Assembly: GCA_009916335.1 (NCBI GenBank)
Contig: SAAR01000215.1
Span: 1-5,667, forward strand
Source of the DNA: Erysipelotrichia bacterium
GTDB lineage: Bacteria; Bacillota_I; Bacilli_A; Erysipelotrichales; Erysipelotrichaceae
Length of the DNA stretch: 5,667 bases
Reading direction: 5' to 3'
The position numbers and the translations under genes were made by a program. Below the pieces are notes generated by a model. The model was given only the letters and a program-made list of their open reading frames with translations. It did no database searches and had not been told where the DNA came from. Shown piece by piece: positions 4,941 to 5,667 of this stretch (positions within the stretch are counted from its first letter, which is position 1; each line of letters begins with the position of its first letter).

Positions 4941-5537
4941 ATGGATAACTCAACAAAAGTTCTTGATTATTTTAGAAGTGAAATTGATGCAGTTTCTCGC
5001 AAGGAAGTTGATTCTATTTTAATTGAAGTAGATGGCATTGTGAGTGAGGCAGTAAAAGAATACCAGAAAGCCGCTAAAGATGATGCACAATATGCTATGC
5101 AACGTAAAATGAGCGAAGCAAATAGTATGCAGGCAAAAAAGATGGCAGAATTAAGTGCAGAAAAAAATAATCGCATTAATGAAAAACGACGTTATATTGA
5201 AGACATGGTATTTTCACAGGCGAAAGAGGCATTACTTGCCTATACACAAAGTGATCAGTATTTAGATGCACTTGTAAAAAAAATAGATACACTTAGTAAG
5301 AAAGTAGATATGGCAAATAGTACGCTATATTTAAAAGAAACAGATTTAAAATGGAAGGATAAGATTGCTGATTTTATAAAAGCAGATTGCAAGATTGAAG
5401 CAAGTGCAAATATTGTGATTGGTGGTTTTATTGTTGAAAATAAAAAGGCAGGAATCATTATAGATGAATCCTACGATTCATTATTAGAAGATCAAAAAGA
5501 GTGGTTCTATGCAAACTCTGGACTTGTGATTCGCTAA
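4941..5537 (+). CDS. ntpE: V/A-type ATPase subunit E (peripheral stalk)
   Basis: This 198-residue protein has the family's two-part design. Residues 1 to about 95 form a long charged coiled coil rich in Lys, Glu, Ala and Met. A compact alpha/beta part from about 100 to 198 includes KADCKIEASANIVIGGFIVE and the typical GGF-strand then DESYDSLLEDQKEWF helix that docks on the catalytic head. Subunit E pairs with the small G/H coiled coil to form the stators that connect the A/B head to subunit I. I chose ATG 4941 over GTG 4932 because the GTG is inside the ribosome binding site. The gene follows F by 11 bases and precedes A by 36 bases, the widest gap within the ATPase operon shown here. Sequence motifs are loose in this family, so the call rests on design, C-terminal motif and operon position together. 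Confidence 0.92.
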   Translation: MDNSTKVLDYFRSEIDAVSRKEVDSILIEVDGIVSEAVKEYQKAAKDDAQYAMQRKMSEANSMQAKKMAELSAEKNNRINEKRRYIEDMVFSQAKEALLAYTQSDQYLDALVKKIDTLSKKVDMANSTLYLKETDLKWKDKIADFIKADCKIEASANIVIGGFIVENKKAGIIIDESYDSLLEDQKEWFYANSGLVIR

Positions 5538-5561
5538 TGAAAAAAGCAGAAATAGAAACAA

Positions 5562-5567
5562 GAGGTG
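5562..5567 (+). promoter_or_regulatory. Ribosome binding site that fixes the GTG start of subunit A
   Basis: GAGGTG lies 6 bases before GTG 5574. The ATG at 5572 is followed at once by TGA, and the ATG at 5579 is in a different frame from subunit A, so GTG 5574 is the only sensible start. Confidence 0.78.
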
Positions 5568-5573
5568 AGAAAT

Positions 5574-5667
5574 GTGAATGAAAATGTTGTGTATTCAATC
5601 AACGGACCAGTTGTAAAGGTCGCAAATGCCACAGCTTTCTCAATGATGGAAATGGTTTATGTTGGTA
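5574..5667 (+). CDS. ntpA: V/A-type ATPase catalytic subunit A, N-terminus only
   Basis: Only 31 codons lie in the window; the family is about 590 residues long. The visible part, starting at GTG, contains VVYSINGPVVKVANA and SMMEMVYVG. These are the strongly conserved first strands of the N-terminal beta-barrel of subunit A, which forms the crown of the hexamer. The nucleotide-binding P-loop and catalytic residues lie beyond the edge. Subunit A alternates with B in the A3B3 head and carries the catalytic ATP sites. The gene is truncated by the window, not broken. Subunits B and D should follow. Confidence 0.93.
   Translation, partial: MNENVVYSINGPVVKVANATAFSMMEMVYVG

Noticed and set aside
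4967..5458. Minus-strand frames (4967-5176 and 5255-5458) opposite subunit E
   Set aside because: Both are shadows of a Lys/Glu/Ala-rich coding sequence; their apparent hydrophobicity comes from complementing those codons.
1..5667. CRISPR arrays, tRNA or rRNA genes, insertion sequences, attachment sites, riboswitches
   Set aside because: I saw no regularly spaced repeats, tRNA-like cloverleaf, rRNA sequence, transposase or terminal inverted repeats, and the intergenic regions are too short and simple for a known riboswitch.

Overview
The window is AT-rich, densely packed and almost entirely coded on the + strand. Low-GC codon use, strong AGGAGG-type ribosome binding sites, sigma-A-like promoters and a CcpA-type cre palindrome point to a low-GC Firmicute. 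The anaerobic lineages that carry V/A-type ATPases fit best. An Erysipelotrichia-like host is my impression from protein style and was not tested by any search. TGA acts as an ordinary stop and Trp is TGG, so this is not a Mollicute code.

Layout. (1) 1-222: a divergent regulatory region. It has a possible minus-strand gene start running off the left edge, then a clear promoter (TTGACA, 17 bp, TATAGT) overlapped by an inverted repeat and followed by two tandem 15-bp operator-like repeats. (2) 223-651: a MarR-family regulator. (3) 652-861: an intergenic control region with a weak AT-rich hairpin, a near-perfect cre site, a second promoter whose -10 region resembles the marR operator, and a strong ribosome binding site that sets a TTG start. 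(4) 862 to the right edge: the front part of a V/A-type (rotary) ATPase operon in the order G/H-like stalk subunit, C, I, K, F, E, A. Subunit A is cut off after 31 codons. Subunits B and D are expected just outside the window.

How the genes work together. A, B, D and F form the catalytic head and central shaft. C is the funnel joining the shaft to the K ring. I is the membrane stator carrying the ion half-channels and essential arginines. E and the small first-gene coiled coil form the peripheral stalk. The complex couples ATP hydrolysis or synthesis to H+ or Na+ movement across the membrane.

Main points of interest. A MarR-box-like sequence lies over the -10 of the ATPase promoter, suggesting that the neighbouring regulator controls the operon. 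A cre site suggests carbon control. Subunit K has an N-terminal hairpin that does not resemble a c-subunit and lacks the glutamine that ligates Na+ in Enterococcus hirae NtpK. I see no wholly new system here. The regulatory wiring and the K subunit are the parts that deserve work.
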